Part shown: piece after piece, positions 46,577 through 58,097 of the stretch
How positions within the stretch are numbered: position 1 is the stretch's first letter
Layout: each line of letters opens with the position of its first letter
Source of the DNA: Orobanche coerulescens
Lineage: Eukaryota; Streptophyta; Magnoliopsida; Lamiales; Orobanchaceae
Length of the DNA: 64,000 nucleotides
Direction of reading: 5' to 3'
Assembly: GCA_033398695.1 (NCBI GenBank)
Contig: CM065805.1
Coordinates: 166,137,787 to 166,201,786, forward strand
Program-made: the position numbers and the translations under genes
The notes under the pieces: generated by a model
Database searches by the model: none
What the model was told of the DNA's origin: nothing
The model's input: the letters and a program-made list of their open reading frames with translations, nothing else

Positions 46577-47149
46577 TTAACATGCTATAATTAACGTACG
46601 TAACAACCATTTACGTACGTTATCCATCCTCTATAGCGTACGTAATGCCGACCCAGAGGCAACTATCTCAATCCGTTCAAATCCTTACATACGTAACCCT
46701 TTCTCCATAACGTACGTAATACGTACGTTGACTTGCTACAGTACATGCTCATATTACGTACGTAATACTCTAGGCATAACGTACGTAATACGTAGTTGAC
46801 TCGCCCGTCCACATCCGCGCCGAAAGCTGCCGACCGCGGGCCTACCTGTCGATCATATCTCAGATCCTGCCTGATACGAACTTTACATACGTTAACTCAT
46901 CCACTTAACATACGTAATAGCTGTGCACCTTACGTACGTTAACTATCCTTCTTAACGTACATAATCCTTATGCATTAGCGTACACTAAGTATACATCATA
47001 GCGTGCGCTATCGTGGTTGTACTTAGCCATTTTCAACTATTCTTGTCCAACATCTCGACATACAGAACACGAACATACGGCATACTGAATACACATACTC
47101 CCCCTGAAAATATTCTCATCGATACCTCTGATACACGATATCCTCATAT
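46577..47149 (-). repeat. LTR D right part: phased TTACGTACGTAA array
   Basis: Words begin at about 46591, 46610, 46632, 46684, 46707, 46752, 46776, 46881, 46904, 46930, 46952, 46975 and 46998. Most steps within runs are 22-24 bp, and the last two words switch to TTAGCGTACACTA and ATAGCGTGCGCTAT, as at the distal end of the F array. The sequence then matches the tail of LTR D1 until about 47149. Confidence 0.88.
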
Positions 47150-48190
47150 TACTTATTATTTAATATTTTAGTAAATATAATATCTAATATTATATTTACT
47201 GTTCCCAGTTGGTATAATTAAATAATATAATATATAATATCATATATTATACATTACTCATTATTTAATTTCTTTAATTAATATAATATCTAATATTATA
47301 TCTATTAATTATTCTTTCTTATCTTTAATTATCGTATGTGTGACCCAAAAGGCTTATATTATGTTGGCAATCATTTAATACTTTATTAAATGACAAATCA
47401 TAAGCGGTCTCTAGCAAAATATTATGATTACCCAAATAATACAAGTTTATAGTCCATTAAACCATTTAACATGTCAAATCCATTTGTCACGCGATATCAT
47501 GTTTGAACTAAGTTATGGAAACTGTCATACTTATTATGTTCAAATGCTTTCTCGATCTGAAGTAGACTGATTGAATCAAATAAATCTTCATTTGAGCATG
47601 GCCATGCATTTCCTTCAGTCCTACATATCGAGGGCCCCAGCAGGTATCTCTCTCCCGAAAGAGAGGAACAAATCCCCATTTTGATTCTTCACTCCCCTCC
47701 ACATGACTCCCACTGATCCCGATTGTTGACCTTTATGATCACCATGTTTCAGATGATGTTAGATTACGTTAGGCATAGGAGTTATCATGCTGGACTATAC
47801 GATAATGCCAGGTTCAAGGATTCATTGACATACTATTATATTGAGATTCACTTATGATATATGCAGTGATCTCAATCTGGGTTTATCCAGTATTGCGTTC
47901 TCCAACCAATATCCATAAGTTTGATTCGTTCCATGCGCATAATCATTCGATGATTATCAATCATACTTATACTAGTATATTGATCACTTGAGTCTCCACT
48001 CGACGTGATTGCACCAGGGACATATGAATAATCTTATTATTCGTGAATAACTATTATTTAATTATTATAATATTAAAACATGCACACATTATAATAATCA
48101 ACGAGAAATAGATGTCATCTAATAACTTTATTTAAATGTTACTATTACAAGTCTAGGCACATCGAATGTCCTAAGGCACTATTCCCAACA
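47150..48190 (-). mobile_element. 3' LTR of Copia-2 (left edge lost)
   Basis: It ends AAGGCACTATTCCCAACA at 48190 and is followed by a purine-rich minus-strand GCAAGTTGGATAT. In element sense it starts TGTTGGGAATAGTGCC, like other plant Copia LTRs. The first 200 bases are a tangle of ATATAATATC-type repeats. No TG terminus is found at the left, so it was truncated when or after it joined LTR D. Confidence 0.75.
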
Positions 48191-49012
48191 ATATCCAACT
48201 TGCACTAGGACCATTCATTCATGACTTTTAGTGATTATTGATCTAGCATGCTCTTCATGCTTTCCTTGTGAGAGAGGCTTGGTAAGTGGATCAGCAACAT
48301 TCTCTTCCATTGCTAGTTTGCATATACTGAGTATGTGTTTGGACCTCTAATCGGACCTTGACTCTTTAGCTCGTGCAATAGCACCATTATTGTCGCATTA
48401 AAGACTTATTGGACTTGAAAGATCCACATATTCTCCTCGATTGCATCCGACGCTGCCAGGTACTCAACTTGAGTTATAGAATCTATGAGCGTGCTTTACT
48501 TGGAACATTCCCAACTCACAGCACCTCCGTAAATAAAAACACAAAACCATCTGTGATCTAAAATCGTCTCTATCGATCTCGAAACTTGCATCAGCGTAAC
48601 CATTTACAGCCAGCTCGTCTCGAACACCTCCATAAATTAGGAACGCATCCTTAGTTCTTCTTAAGTACTTTAGGATAGTTTTCGCTGCTGTCCAGTGACT
48701 TTCACCTGGATTTGATTGGTATCGACTTGTCATGCTAAGGGCAAACTATACATCTGGTCGATTACAAATCATGGCATACATGATCAATACAATAGCCAAA
48801 GCATATGTAATCTTGCTCATGCGGGCTCACTCATCAAGATTTGAAGGACTCTGATTCATACTCAGATGGATGCCATGTGACATTGGCAGGAGTCCTCTCT
48901 TGGAGTCCTGCATATTGAACCTCTTCAATATCTTGTTAATATAGGTACTCTGACTCAGACCAATTATTCTCTTTGATCTATCTCTTTAGAATTTTATTCA
49001 AAAAATATAAGC
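48191..49012 (-). pseudogene. pol: Copia-2 RNase H and RT C-terminal part
   Basis: The frame at 48733-48464 gives TSRYQSNPGESHWTAAKTIL, KYLRRTKDAFLIYGGVRDEL and VNGYADASFE. To its right, minus-strand codons read RDRSKRIIGLSQSTYINKIL and KRFNMQDSKRGLLPMSHGI up to 49012. RT continues across LINE-2 at 57074. Stops and frameshifts are numerous. Confidence 0.85.
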
Positions 49013-49817
49013 AGTATATTCCGGCACCTCTGCAAGAGTCCTCCGTCGCCGCCAAAGTCTCCGATAACCCTAGTTGCAGGGCTCAAGTCGGCGCACTCAA
49101 CCCTAACGGCGGACAACCTTGGGGATTTAAACAATATAATGCATGCTGGGCAACTGTCGATCTTAGGGTCTTTTCCTACTGACGTCCACGATCGTTCAGC
49201 CTGCTCTCCCGGATCCTCTGCAAAAGCCCAAGTCCAAGTTGATAACATCTAGGTTAGCCCAATTAACTTTATTTCTAATCACCGCGGGCCGGCTCTTATC
49301 TGGCCCAACCTTAATCCTAACCCAAATAAATCCTTGGCCCACTCTAGCAGTGTTACCTATTATTAATTCAGATACCAGTAATTTATTCGGGCCTATTCCT
49401 AAACCCAACCATAAACCCAACACCATACTTAATTATTTTCGGCCACTCAATTTTAATAATACCGAGCCCATCTTAATACCGAGCCCTACAACACCATTTA
49501 TAAATAATACCGAGCCCAATTCATCACAACAACAGGCCAAACCTTCATCAAACCATGAGAAAAATTCTCACCAGCCCAATAAAACCATCCAATTTAATTC
49601 CAGCCCACCTACATCTCACAACCCACCTATTCTTTAACACAGGCCACTACCCATTTAAACCCCCAGCCCAACCATCACCCAGCCCCAGCCGTAACCCAGC
49701 TCACTTACCCCTTAAACCCCTAGCCCAATCACCAACCCGTCACAACCATAACCCAGCCCCTCCCAAATATTCCAACCGAACCCCATCCCAGCAGTAACTC
49801 ACGCCAAATCTATACCA
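49013..49817 (+). other. LINE-2 5' region
   Basis: A GCCGCC-containing start is followed by a stretch rich in CCCAACC, AGCCCAA and GAGCCCA. Frames at 49239-49797 are Pro/Asn-rich low-complexity and probably represent the N-terminal linker of ORF1 or UTR. Confidence 0.5.
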
Positions 49818-50728
49818 ATGAAATTGGCCCCCGCTAATCAGGATATCAACCGAACAAATGATCCGGTTCTTTACAACCCGGTTCGACAAGATGCAACCAA
49901 CCCGACCCAACACCAACAAACATACGCTCAAATAGCAAGGAACACAATGGGAACAGCTCAGTCCGGTTTCATCCACCAGCCCAATACGACAATAAAATCA
50001 TGCAATTTCGACGGAGCGAAGGTATGTCCTTTTGGTACTCTCTCCTCCGTAAATGAGAAAATGCGTGTTTCCTTCTCTACTTTGGATATAATTACTCTAG
50101 CTACTTCATGGGAACACACTTTGATTCTTAAATTCTCGCATGCTATTCCCACCCCTCGAGATGTGTCTCCGGGTCTGACTGACATGAAACTGAGGGGTAA
50201 ATGTAGTTGGAGTTGGTTAAATTTTTTGTCATATAGCCGTTAGGTTTGATAATGATGAGGACTTTAGACGCATTTGGTTAAGATCTACATGGAATTTTTC
50301 TGGATGTCTCGCCCGTGTTTTTAAGTGGTCACCTAGTTTTTTGGTTAGGACAGGAGACTTCTATTTGTCCGATCTGGATTAGACTTACGGGTCTGCCTTT
50401 GCATTTATTTCATCCACGTGCATTATATACGATTACCAAGGCTATTGGCAATTCCATTTTAGTTGATGCCCCAACGGCCACACATTCACGACTCTCAGTC
50501 GCCCGTGTGTGCGTTGAGATTGACCTTTTGGCGCCTAGAGTGCCCGAGATCGAGATTGAGTTTGACGATCAGGTTATTACGCAGCGCATCATTTACGAGA
50601 GAGTTCCATTATATTTCTATCTTTGTTCTCATGTGGGGCACGAGCCGTCCAGTTGCTATATAGTTGGCAATAAAGAACGGCCTCCTCTGCCCCAGCGTAA
50701 GAAGCCTACTATTGTCACTTCTAGATAG
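49818..50728 (+). pseudogene. LINE-2 ORF1 (DUF4283 and zinc-knuckle type)
   Basis: The second half is clear: IWIRLTGLPLHLFHPRALYT, KAIGNSILVDAPTATHSRLS and VARVCVEIDLLAPRVPEIEI match the DUF4283/zf-CCHC_4 protein of plant L1 elements. A damaged knuckle follows (YLCSHVGHEPSSCY). Upstream, FSTLDIITLATSWEHTLILK resembles the start of the domain. Stops and a frameshift lie at 50240-50314. ORF1 proteins bind the element RNA. Confidence 0.85.
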
Positions 50729-51550
50729 CAGAAGGCGCAACCAACGCCCGCTAAAGCCTCTAAGGCTAATACTTCTCAGACAGCTCCTAAGGCCGCCAAA
50801 GGCAAGGAACCTGCCGTTTGGCAGGTTGTTGCCAAAAAGGACCTAGAGAGACGGGGATGATCCCCAAGGGCACGGCTGCCACTGGACAGCACTCATACTT
50901 TGCATCTTTGGACTCCTATGGTAGAGAGGAGGAGGATTTAGATGGTACAGATGATATTATTAGTGTGGATAATAAAGATAGTGTATTGGGTAGCGTTGAT
51001 AGCGGTTGTGATAGCGATGATGAGCATCTCTTAGAGGACGACACAGAGTTCTCCACCATCCCTAACTTTTCTAGACTCTTTGAGTCTACCTCCCCCCGCC
51101 ATGATGGCCAAGGATGTATCAGTGATCCGATCATCATTGAGCCTGAGACCTTAGCCATAGGGGTTTACGAGCCTCCCCATCCCCTCCTTTCTTCTTTTCT
51201 CTCTCTATCTTAGACTGAGTGTGGTCCTAAACGCACTTAATTTGAGATTTCTGAGTCCAGTCTCTCTTCCTCGGTGATGGTGCCTCTCCCGACGGCACCA
51301 AAACCCCCGGTTAAGAGACGTATGATGTCTTTTACTGCTGCCCTTGGTGTTACGACTAGGGGCAAATATGCTTCTGTCTCCTCGATTTCCACACGAGGAA
51401 GAGCAGATTCTCGCGGACCCTCTTCCTCCTCCAAGGGACGATCTTCATCGCCTTCGAAAGGGGGAACATCTGCCCGGCAGGATACACCTCGGAGACGGGG
51501 GCGCTCCAGTCAACGTCCTAGGTCTTCATCTGAGTCGGTGGGTTAGTTTA
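50729..51550 (+). pseudogene. LINE-2 ORF1 C-terminal linker, Ser/Asp-rich
   Basis: 50818-51213 encodes an acidic stretch (DSGCDSDDEHLLEDDTEFS). 51274-51546 encodes a basic Ser/Arg-rich tail (RGRADSRGPSSSSKGRSSSP). Stops separate the pieces. It looks like the low-complexity end of ORF1 just before ORF2. Confidence 0.6.
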
Positions 51551-52471
51551 TGTCGATACCCATTCTTACATGGAACGCTCGTGGTCTGGATAACACCGGA
51601 GCATAGAAGTGTATTCGACATCTCCACCATGTTCATAGATTTTCTTTTATTGGCATTTTAGAACCCATGGGTTCCAATGCTAATTTTGATTTTTATATTC
51701 ATTCTTTAGGTTTTGCGTCGGGACTTTATAATCGGTCTAACAAAATTTGGTTCTTTTCTTCCCCTCACTTTCAGCAACAGGTTTTGTTATATACAGATCA
51801 GGTCCTTCATCTTTCTATTTCTTCTCCCATTCTTCCCCAGTCGATTTATGTCACTTATGTCTATGCCAGCACTAATCGTGTTGGTCGCTACGCCCTTTGG
51901 GACACCCTACGTGAGATTGCTTTGGAAGTAGAGGGGTTGTCGTGGATTGTCAGCGGTGACTTCAACATCTTCTTGCACTCACATGAACGCGAGGGTAGTA
52001 CCACATACCGTTCTCCAGAGATTCTAGACTTCGCACAGGCTATTGCTGACTGTGAGTTGATTGATGCAGGCTGCCAGGGTGATATTTTCACTTGGGAGTG
52101 CAATGGTTTGAGGGAAAGGCTAAATCGTGCTTTATTTAATGAAACATGGTCAAACGTGTTTGCAGTTTCTACTGTCACTCACCTGCCTGGACTTCAGTCT
52201 GACCATGCGCCCCTTCTTATCCAGTGTCGCTTCTCCGCGACTCGTCACAAGTCGTCATTCCGTTTCCAGAATATGTGGATCCGGCATCACACTTTCCTGG
52301 ACACTGTTAGGGAGGTCTGGCTTACCCCGACTGGATTATCTGGCATGTGTAACCTACAGGCCAAACTCCTAAAGGTTAAGCGCAGACTGAAACAGTGGAA
52401 TTGGTCCGTTTTTGGTAATCTTCATACGAAGTTGGATGAGGCCTTAAGGGCTGCCGACAAGGCCGAGCGGT
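51551..52471 (+). pseudogene. LINE-2 ORF2 endonuclease domain
   Basis: It starts MSIPILTWNARGLDN (APE-type Asn region) and meets TAG at 51605-51607. Catalytic Glu region FIGILEP, then VSGDFNIFLHSHEREGS, FTWECNGLRERLNRAL and LQSDHAPLLIQC (terminal Asp-His) follow. This nuclease nicks target DNA for target-primed reverse transcription. The frame ends with TGA at 52471-52473. Confidence 0.9.
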
Positions 52472-52473
52472 GA

Positions 52474-54285
52474 TATGATTCGGATCCTACTCCGGAGAAT
52501 AGAACCGCTATGCACCATTTTCGTGTTGAGTACCATCTTCGTCTCTCTATGGAGGAAGATTTCTAGAAACAGAAGGCCGCAGTTCGTTGGGTTACTGAAG
52601 GCGAGTGCAACACCCAGTTTTTCCAGGGTTTTGCGAAGCAGAAGCGCTGTCAGTCGCATATTCACATCATTGAGGATGGTGGTACGACGATCGCTATAGA
52701 GTCGGACATCCAATCATCCACTATAAATTTCTTTAGGACTCTACTTACATCCGATGGTGATGTTCTTGTCCCCCCGGATGACACTTGTTTTTCATCTATC
52801 CCCTCTTCTTTTGATTCTGATAGTTTTTGCGTCCCACCCTCTCCCCAGGAGATTCGTGCTGCGGTATTTGATATCGATCTTCACAGTGCTTCTGGGCCTA
52901 ATGGGTTCTCGTCTTTGTTTTTTCATCATTGTTGCGAGATTGTATCTTCTGACGTGGAGGGGGCTGTGCTCGAGTTCTTTGATGGCCATCCCATGCCTTC
53001 GGCTTTCACGGCGACTACGGTCGTCTTGATCCCGAAGAAGCCTGTTCCGAGCGGTTGGTCAGATTACCGGCCTATTAGTCTGTGTAATGTGACCAATAAG
53101 ATTATCATGAAAATTCTTAATGCTCGGCTTGATCCTCTTCTCCCTCTTATTATCTCTCCAAACCAGAGTGGATTTGTTCGCGGGCAGGTTATTACTGATA
53201 ATATTCTTCTGGCCCAAGAACTTATTCACGACCTCCACATCGCGGACATTCATGGTGTCTCAAACCTTGCGCTGAAGCTTGATATGGCTAAGGCGTATGA
53301 TAGGGTTCACTGGCAGTTTTTACGTGAGGTCCTGGTGAGGATGGGATTCCCGGCTAGATGGATTATGTACATCTGTCATTGTGTCGAGAGTTGCACGTTC
53401 TCCATCTTGGTGAACGGTAGACCGGCTGGCTATTTTGCCGCTAGCTGGGGTTTGTGTCAGGGCGACCCTATTTCTCCGTCGCTCTTCATGCTTGCTGCTG
53501 ATTATCTATCACACTGCTTGGATCGATTCATTCGGGACCATCCTTTGATGAGGTATAGGATGTCCAGACGGCCTCTCCCCGTCTCGCATTTATCCTATGC
53601 CGATGACATCATTATATTCACACGGGCCGTGGATGATGGTCTTGTTGTCCTTATGCGTATCCTGGATCACTACTCTATGGCTTCTGGCCAGATGGTTAGT
53701 ATCCAGAAGAGCACTTTTACTCTCGCTCCCAAGCATGCGCCTCGTTGGCATCAGAGGGTTCATGATCTTACTGGTTTTCTCAAGGGCAATATCCCCATCA
53801 CCTATCTAGGTGTGCCCCTTTACAAAGAATTTATGAGACGAGAGCTCTTTGCTGGGGTGAAGCAACGGATGTTGGATAGGATCTCTAGTTGGTCCCATCG
53901 CCACCTTGCTTTTGGGGGACGTTTGGCTCTTATTAAGAGCACTCTTCGCACGATTCCTCTTCACCTGCTTCAGGTTTTGGACCCTCCACACTACATCATC
54001 CAGGAGCTAGAGCAGATCATTGTGAGATACTTCTGGGGTACTGTTGGTCCGAAGAGGAAGACGCACTGGGTCCGTTGGCGGCAGATTTGTTGTTCGGTCT
54101 CTGATGGAGGCCTCGGGATTTGGAGCCTTTCGGATATGGCGAGAGCTTTTAGTTATAAGCTCTGGCGGCGCCTGCGCGCGGGCACGTCTCTGTGGGAGCA
54201 GTTTATGCTCCGCAGAAAATGCTTTGCTGGCCTTCATACGCCTATGCGTACTGCTCTTAAAGCTCATGCCATCCACCCTTGGCGC
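52474..54285 (+). pseudogene. LINE-2 ORF2 reverse transcriptase
   Basis: Motifs run in order: VRWVTEGECNTQFFQ, DIDLHSASGPNGFSSLFF, VVLIPKKPVPSGWSDYRPIS, SPNQSGFVRGQVITDNILLA, LALKLDMAKAYDRVHWQFL, GLCQGDPISPSLFMLAADYL, the catalytic LSYADDIIIFTRAV, then ITYLGVPLYKEFMRREL. Stops lie at 52471 and near 52564 (TAG). The frame is cut at 54285 by the hAT-type insertion and resumes in phase at 55266. Confidence 0.93.
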
Positions 54286-55257
54286 CAGTGGCGGATCCAC
54301 TGCAGGGCAAGAGGGGTCATCTGACCCCTTGAAAAAAAATATTTTTTTACATATTATATTATAATATCTATACTATATAATACTTATCCCCCTTAATTTA
54401 ATGTGGAAGGGGGATTTAATTGTAACTTTTAATTGTAAATATATGAAGAGACTATTTTAATTGTAAATTTTAATGTAAATAAACTAATTTAAATACAAAA
54501 GTTATGATAAACATCACAATGCAAATGCACCTTCTAATACACAAGGTGATTAAAATGAACTTTTAAATGATAGTATAAATTAGAAGATGGTTAAATTTTA
54601 GCTATGAAATCTTAGATACAATCGGTGCATCGCACGGGTTGAATAAACCAAAAAAACCCGTGGAGCAACATACGGGTTAGTAAAGCCTCATTTCATATAA
54701 CTAATTACATAGACTAAAATAAAATGACAATAACAATAAAAAAAATATATAAACTTCTCTAAAAGACATTTAAATTCTGCCATCTGTTCATTCAACTGTC
54801 TGCCCCAACATTACGTACAAAACACGTTGATATTTAACCAAAGACCGTTCATTGCACGGGTTGGATAATGCCTCGTATATAAAAAACTAAAAGCTCAACC
54901 CCAAGCCCAACCAATAACCCATTAAGCTCAAATGTCCCAAACATAATTAATTGTGGAAGAAAAAAAACATGGGACTGCTCTGATTAGGACTGTGATTTAG
55001 TTATTTTGTTTATCTTGTGTTTGTTTTGTGGTTTGATGAATTGTCTAAGGACTAAGGGATATCATGTTTAGATTTATTAAATTTTCTAGGTCAGGACAGT
55101 CAGGTTCTAAATCAATTTTGTGCAATTTTGAAGCAATTTGCATCAGCTTTTCATAAAAATGATAATGTTTATCTTTTGAGTATTATCTCTTTTGTTGGAA
55201 TTTTTTTGATTTTTTTTATCCTGCCCCCTTGATCATGTAATCCTGGATCCGTCACTG
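54286..55257. mobile_element. 972-bp non-autonomous hAT-type element in LINE-2
   Basis: Perfect 8-bp duplications CTTGGCGC flank it (54278-54285 and 55258-55265). The termini are inverted repeats of 14 bp with one mismatch: CAGTGGCGGATCCA on the left and CAGTGACGGATCCA on the inverted right. Plant hAT elements often begin CAGTGGCGG. The interior is AT-rich with two TGCACGGGTTG-like words (54622-54645, 54850-54868) and no transposase. Removing the element and one duplication rejoins the LINE frame. Confidence 0.92.
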
Positions 55258-55265
55258 CTTGGCGC

Positions 55266-56192
55266 CTTCTCCTCCGCGTGGGTATTGAGGCTCAGGAGTT
55301 CATTCGCTGGACTCTTCGTCGTGGCTATGGGGAGGTCAGCTTTTGGGATGATACTTGGATTGGGGATAGGCCGATTTCTTCTTATTATTAGATTACTGGT
55401 AGACCCCATCTTAGGATTAATGAGTTATGGGCTGATGGGACGTGGTACATGGGTGTGTTGGAGTCTATTGTTGGAGAGGAGCTAGGATTTACCCCCCAGT
55501 TCATCCAGGAGATCTCTGCGATTCCCATTGCCGAGGAGGATTCGGATAGTATGTGCTGGACTCTTACCTCTTCGGGTGCATTCTCATTGTCGTCGGCTTG
55601 GTCTCACATCAGGGTAAGGGGTCAGGATAATCTTATTTACGGGGCTATCTGGACAACCTTACTCACACCGACCATTTCGGTGTTTATTTGGCGACTTCTC
55701 ATGCGACGGATCTCGACTGATGACATTCTACATAGGAGGGGCGTTTCATTGGCTTCTAGATGTTTGTGCTGCTCGCATTCCCTTACCCAGACCTACCATA
55801 CCGAGACCATTGCCCACCTTTTCCTGGAGAGTGATGTGGCTCGTGACGTATGGGAGTATTTTGGCGCATGGACACGTTTATCCCTACCCCATACTCAGAA
55901 TATTTTTGAGCTCCTGAGTTTTTTCGCACACGGCACACACTTTAGGCACGCGACTTTCATTATTTCTTGCTTGATCCTTTGGTTCATCTGGACAAAAAGG
56001 AATAGAGCAAATCATAGGGCGGTTACCTTTCTTTCCTCTCATGTTATTGTGCAGGTGGAACGCCATGTTGCTTTATTGGCTGTTGCGGGGCTTACTTCAG
56101 CTGAGTTCTGGGCGTGTTGCTCGCCGCCTGATCATTTTCAGCGAGCTATATCTTTCCCTGCTCAGACTCGTCACCCCGTGCCGGTGGTTTGA
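55266..56192 (+). pseudogene. LINE-2 ORF2 zf-RVT region
   Basis: After the insertion the reading continues with LRVGIEAQEFIRWTLRRG, then WTLTSSGAFSLSSAWSHIRV, TISVFIWRLLMRRISTDDIL and the Cys-rich RCLCCSHSLTQTYHTETIAH-LFLES module. Single-base shifts occur near 55390-55450. Confidence 0.88.
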
Positions 56193-56690
56193 CTTCGACT
56201 CGAGACCCCTTGGATCAAGCTAAACACGAATAGTTCGTTCGATAGAGACACTCAGATTGCGGGAGGGGGAGGTCTGATTAGAGATCATCACAAAGAGCTT
56301 CTTCTTGCTTTCCATTCCTCTCAGGCCTCTTCGAGTTTTGATGCAGAGATCCAGGCACTGGCGATTGGATTGATTTTAGCTTCCCAGAGATCGTGACATG
56401 TGTGGATTAAGCTTGATGCTGCTGCTGCTGTGGTGAAACTGCTATCATCTGGCCATCGGGGCTCTTGGCATATTCGTCACACTCTTATTTGTATCTGTCA
56501 CATTCTCCGAGATATTCAGTTAGAGTTACCCATATTTTCTGGGAGGGCAACAGGCCTGCAGACTATCTTTCTGAGCTCGGCATGTCGTCCCTCGGAATTC
56601 AGACTTATACTTATGATACTGCTCCTCCGTTTCTTCTATCGCTTATACGGATGGATCAACTTGGTTATCCTTCATTTAGATTTAGGTAGA
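56193..56690 (+). pseudogene. LINE-2 ORF2 RNase H domain
   Basis: WIKLNTNSSFDRDTQIAGGG gives the first RNase H block (usual Asp position now Asn). GLIRDHHKELLLAFHS, AEIQALAIGLILASQ and WIKLDAAAAVVKLLSS follow. The end is read in two frames (frameshift about 56560): EGNRPADYLSELGMSS then SLIRMDQLGYPSFRFR. Confidence 0.85.
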
Positions 56691-57073
56691 TTTTATTTTT
56701 GATCGATTGATTGATTGCCTATTGTTCATCACATTAGCCCACGGTATTAGTGGTGCACCTTGTATTGATCTACGGGTCGTAGCCGTAGGTTGTTTAGATT
56801 TAGGTTCCGGATTATGGCCCATTTTGGTCATAATTTGGAGTTGAGTTATTTTGGTCTACGGGTCCGCACTTTAGCCCACGATTTTTGTGGTGCACTTTGT
56901 AGTTTTTTAGCGGGCCGTAGATTTCTCCGAAGTTTGGCCCCGAATTATGACCCATTTTTGGTCATAATTCGGGATTGATACTTTGTATTTCTTGATTTCT
57001 TATTATCTACAGGTTGGTGGGTCCCGCCTCAACCCCCCGTCCACTCTGGACGTTTTTTCGGTTTAAAAAAAAA
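56691..57073 (+). other. LINE-2 3' UTR and poly-A
   Basis: Two diverged repeats of about 130 bp contain TACGGGTC, ATTATGGCCCATTTTGGTCA and GTGGTGCAC, then the A9 tail at 57065-57073. Confidence 0.75.
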
Positions 57074-57860
57074 CTTCCCAATCAAATCTTGACTGTCTGC
57101 AAGGTGGGTATGTCATTTTCAATGAGTACCATTTTCATCTACATATAAGACTAGGAAGACAACTATGCTCCTACTAACCTTCTTGTACGCACATGGTTCA
57201 TCTTCATTTTGAATAAATCCAAACTCTTTGACAGTTTCATCAAAACGAAGATTCCAACTTCGAGAAGCCTGCTTCAACCCATAAATGGATCTTTGAAGCT
57301 TGCAAACCTTTTTAGAACTTTCTGGATGAACAGAACTCCCAGGTTGTGTCATGTACACAACCTCGAGTAAGTTTCTATTAAGAAATTCTGTTTTGACATC
57401 CATTCATATCTCATAATCATAGTATGAGACAATAACAAATAAAATTCTAATTGATTTAAGCATGACTACTGGTGAAAAGGTCTCATCACAGTCAACACCA
57501 TGAGTCTTTCTATAACCTTTTACAACTAGTCTAGATTTATAGGCTTACATATTGTCTTCCATGTCTTTCTTCTTTTTGAAGACCCATTTGCACCCAATAG
57601 TTTTTACAGCCTTAGGTAGATCTATCAAGCTCCAAATGTGATTGTCGTACATAGATTGCATCTCTGACTTCATGGCCTCTAGCCATTCCTCGGACTCTGG
57701 TGTTGAAATAGCTTCTGTACATATACTAGGCTCATCATCTATGAGCGATGCGTCATCATCCTATATCACGGGATACCCATATCTCTTAGGTTCATGTCGC
57801 ACCCTATCAGATCTGCGAGGAACTTATGTGCTTCAAACTTGCTCCTCAACTAATTATTGA
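57074..57860 (-). pseudogene. pol: Copia-2 RT N-terminal part
   Basis: The minus strand from 57620 gives WVFKKKKDMEDNM, YKSRLVVKGYRKTHGVD and ETFSPVVMLKSIRILFVIVS. 57403-57119 gives MDVKTEFLNRNLLEVVYMTQ, SIYGLKQASRSWNLRFD and VVFLVLYVDE (catalytic box damaged, second Asp now Glu), and further codons to 57074 complete the join to 49012. Stops at ..NM*A and EI*M are visible. Confidence 0.88.
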
Positions 57861-58097
57861 GCCTATTCAGTTTCCATTGGCGAAGCAATGTATTTTTATG
57901 GTTCTCGAGTTTCCTCGAGAATTACTTTTCTCCCACTATCTCTTTTGGAAATAAATTCCCTTTGTAAGAAGACATCATTTCGAGCAACAAACACTTTGTT
58001 CTCTGCGGGTTTATGAAAGTAGTATCAGTTTCTTTAGGATATCACACAAATAAACATCTTTCAGATTTGGCCGCTAATTTATCAAACACTTGGCGTA
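57861..58097 (-). other. Copia-2 linker between integrase and RT, decayed
   Basis: It lies where the variable integrase C-terminal tail is expected. No intact frame, only fragments. Confidence 0.5.

Larger units (their letters stand above)
32107..47149 (-). mobile_element. Gypsy D: derelict element with a giant LTR, host of Copia-1
   Basis: Two LTR-type segments (32107-32831 and 33223-47149 less Copia-1) flank only about 390 bp of interior with a PBS and polypurine tract. Nearly all coding sequence is gone. The right end is cut at about 47149, where Copia-2 LTR sequence starts. Confidence 0.8.
49013..57073 (+). mobile_element. LINE-2: near full-length plant L1-type element with RNase H
   Basis: The order on plus is 5' UTR, ORF1, endonuclease, RT, zf-RVT, RNase H, 3' UTR and AAAAAAAAA (57065-57073). 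It interrupts Copia-2 RT: the left flank ends in codons for AYI.., and the right flank starts with GK preceded by WL-like codons. About 27-30 bp of target seem missing and no target duplication is seen. It carries a 972-bp hAT-type insertion. Confidence 0.9.

Noticed and set aside
49958..50243. Independent small gene within LINE-2
   Set aside because: Its sequence fits the damaged start of the ORF1 DUF4283 region.
54366..54660. Helitron-like start (TCTATACTATATAATA) and TGCACGGG words within the 972-bp element
   Set aside because: No clear CTRR end with a hairpin follows, while TIRs and an 8-bp TSD explain the whole element as hAT-type.
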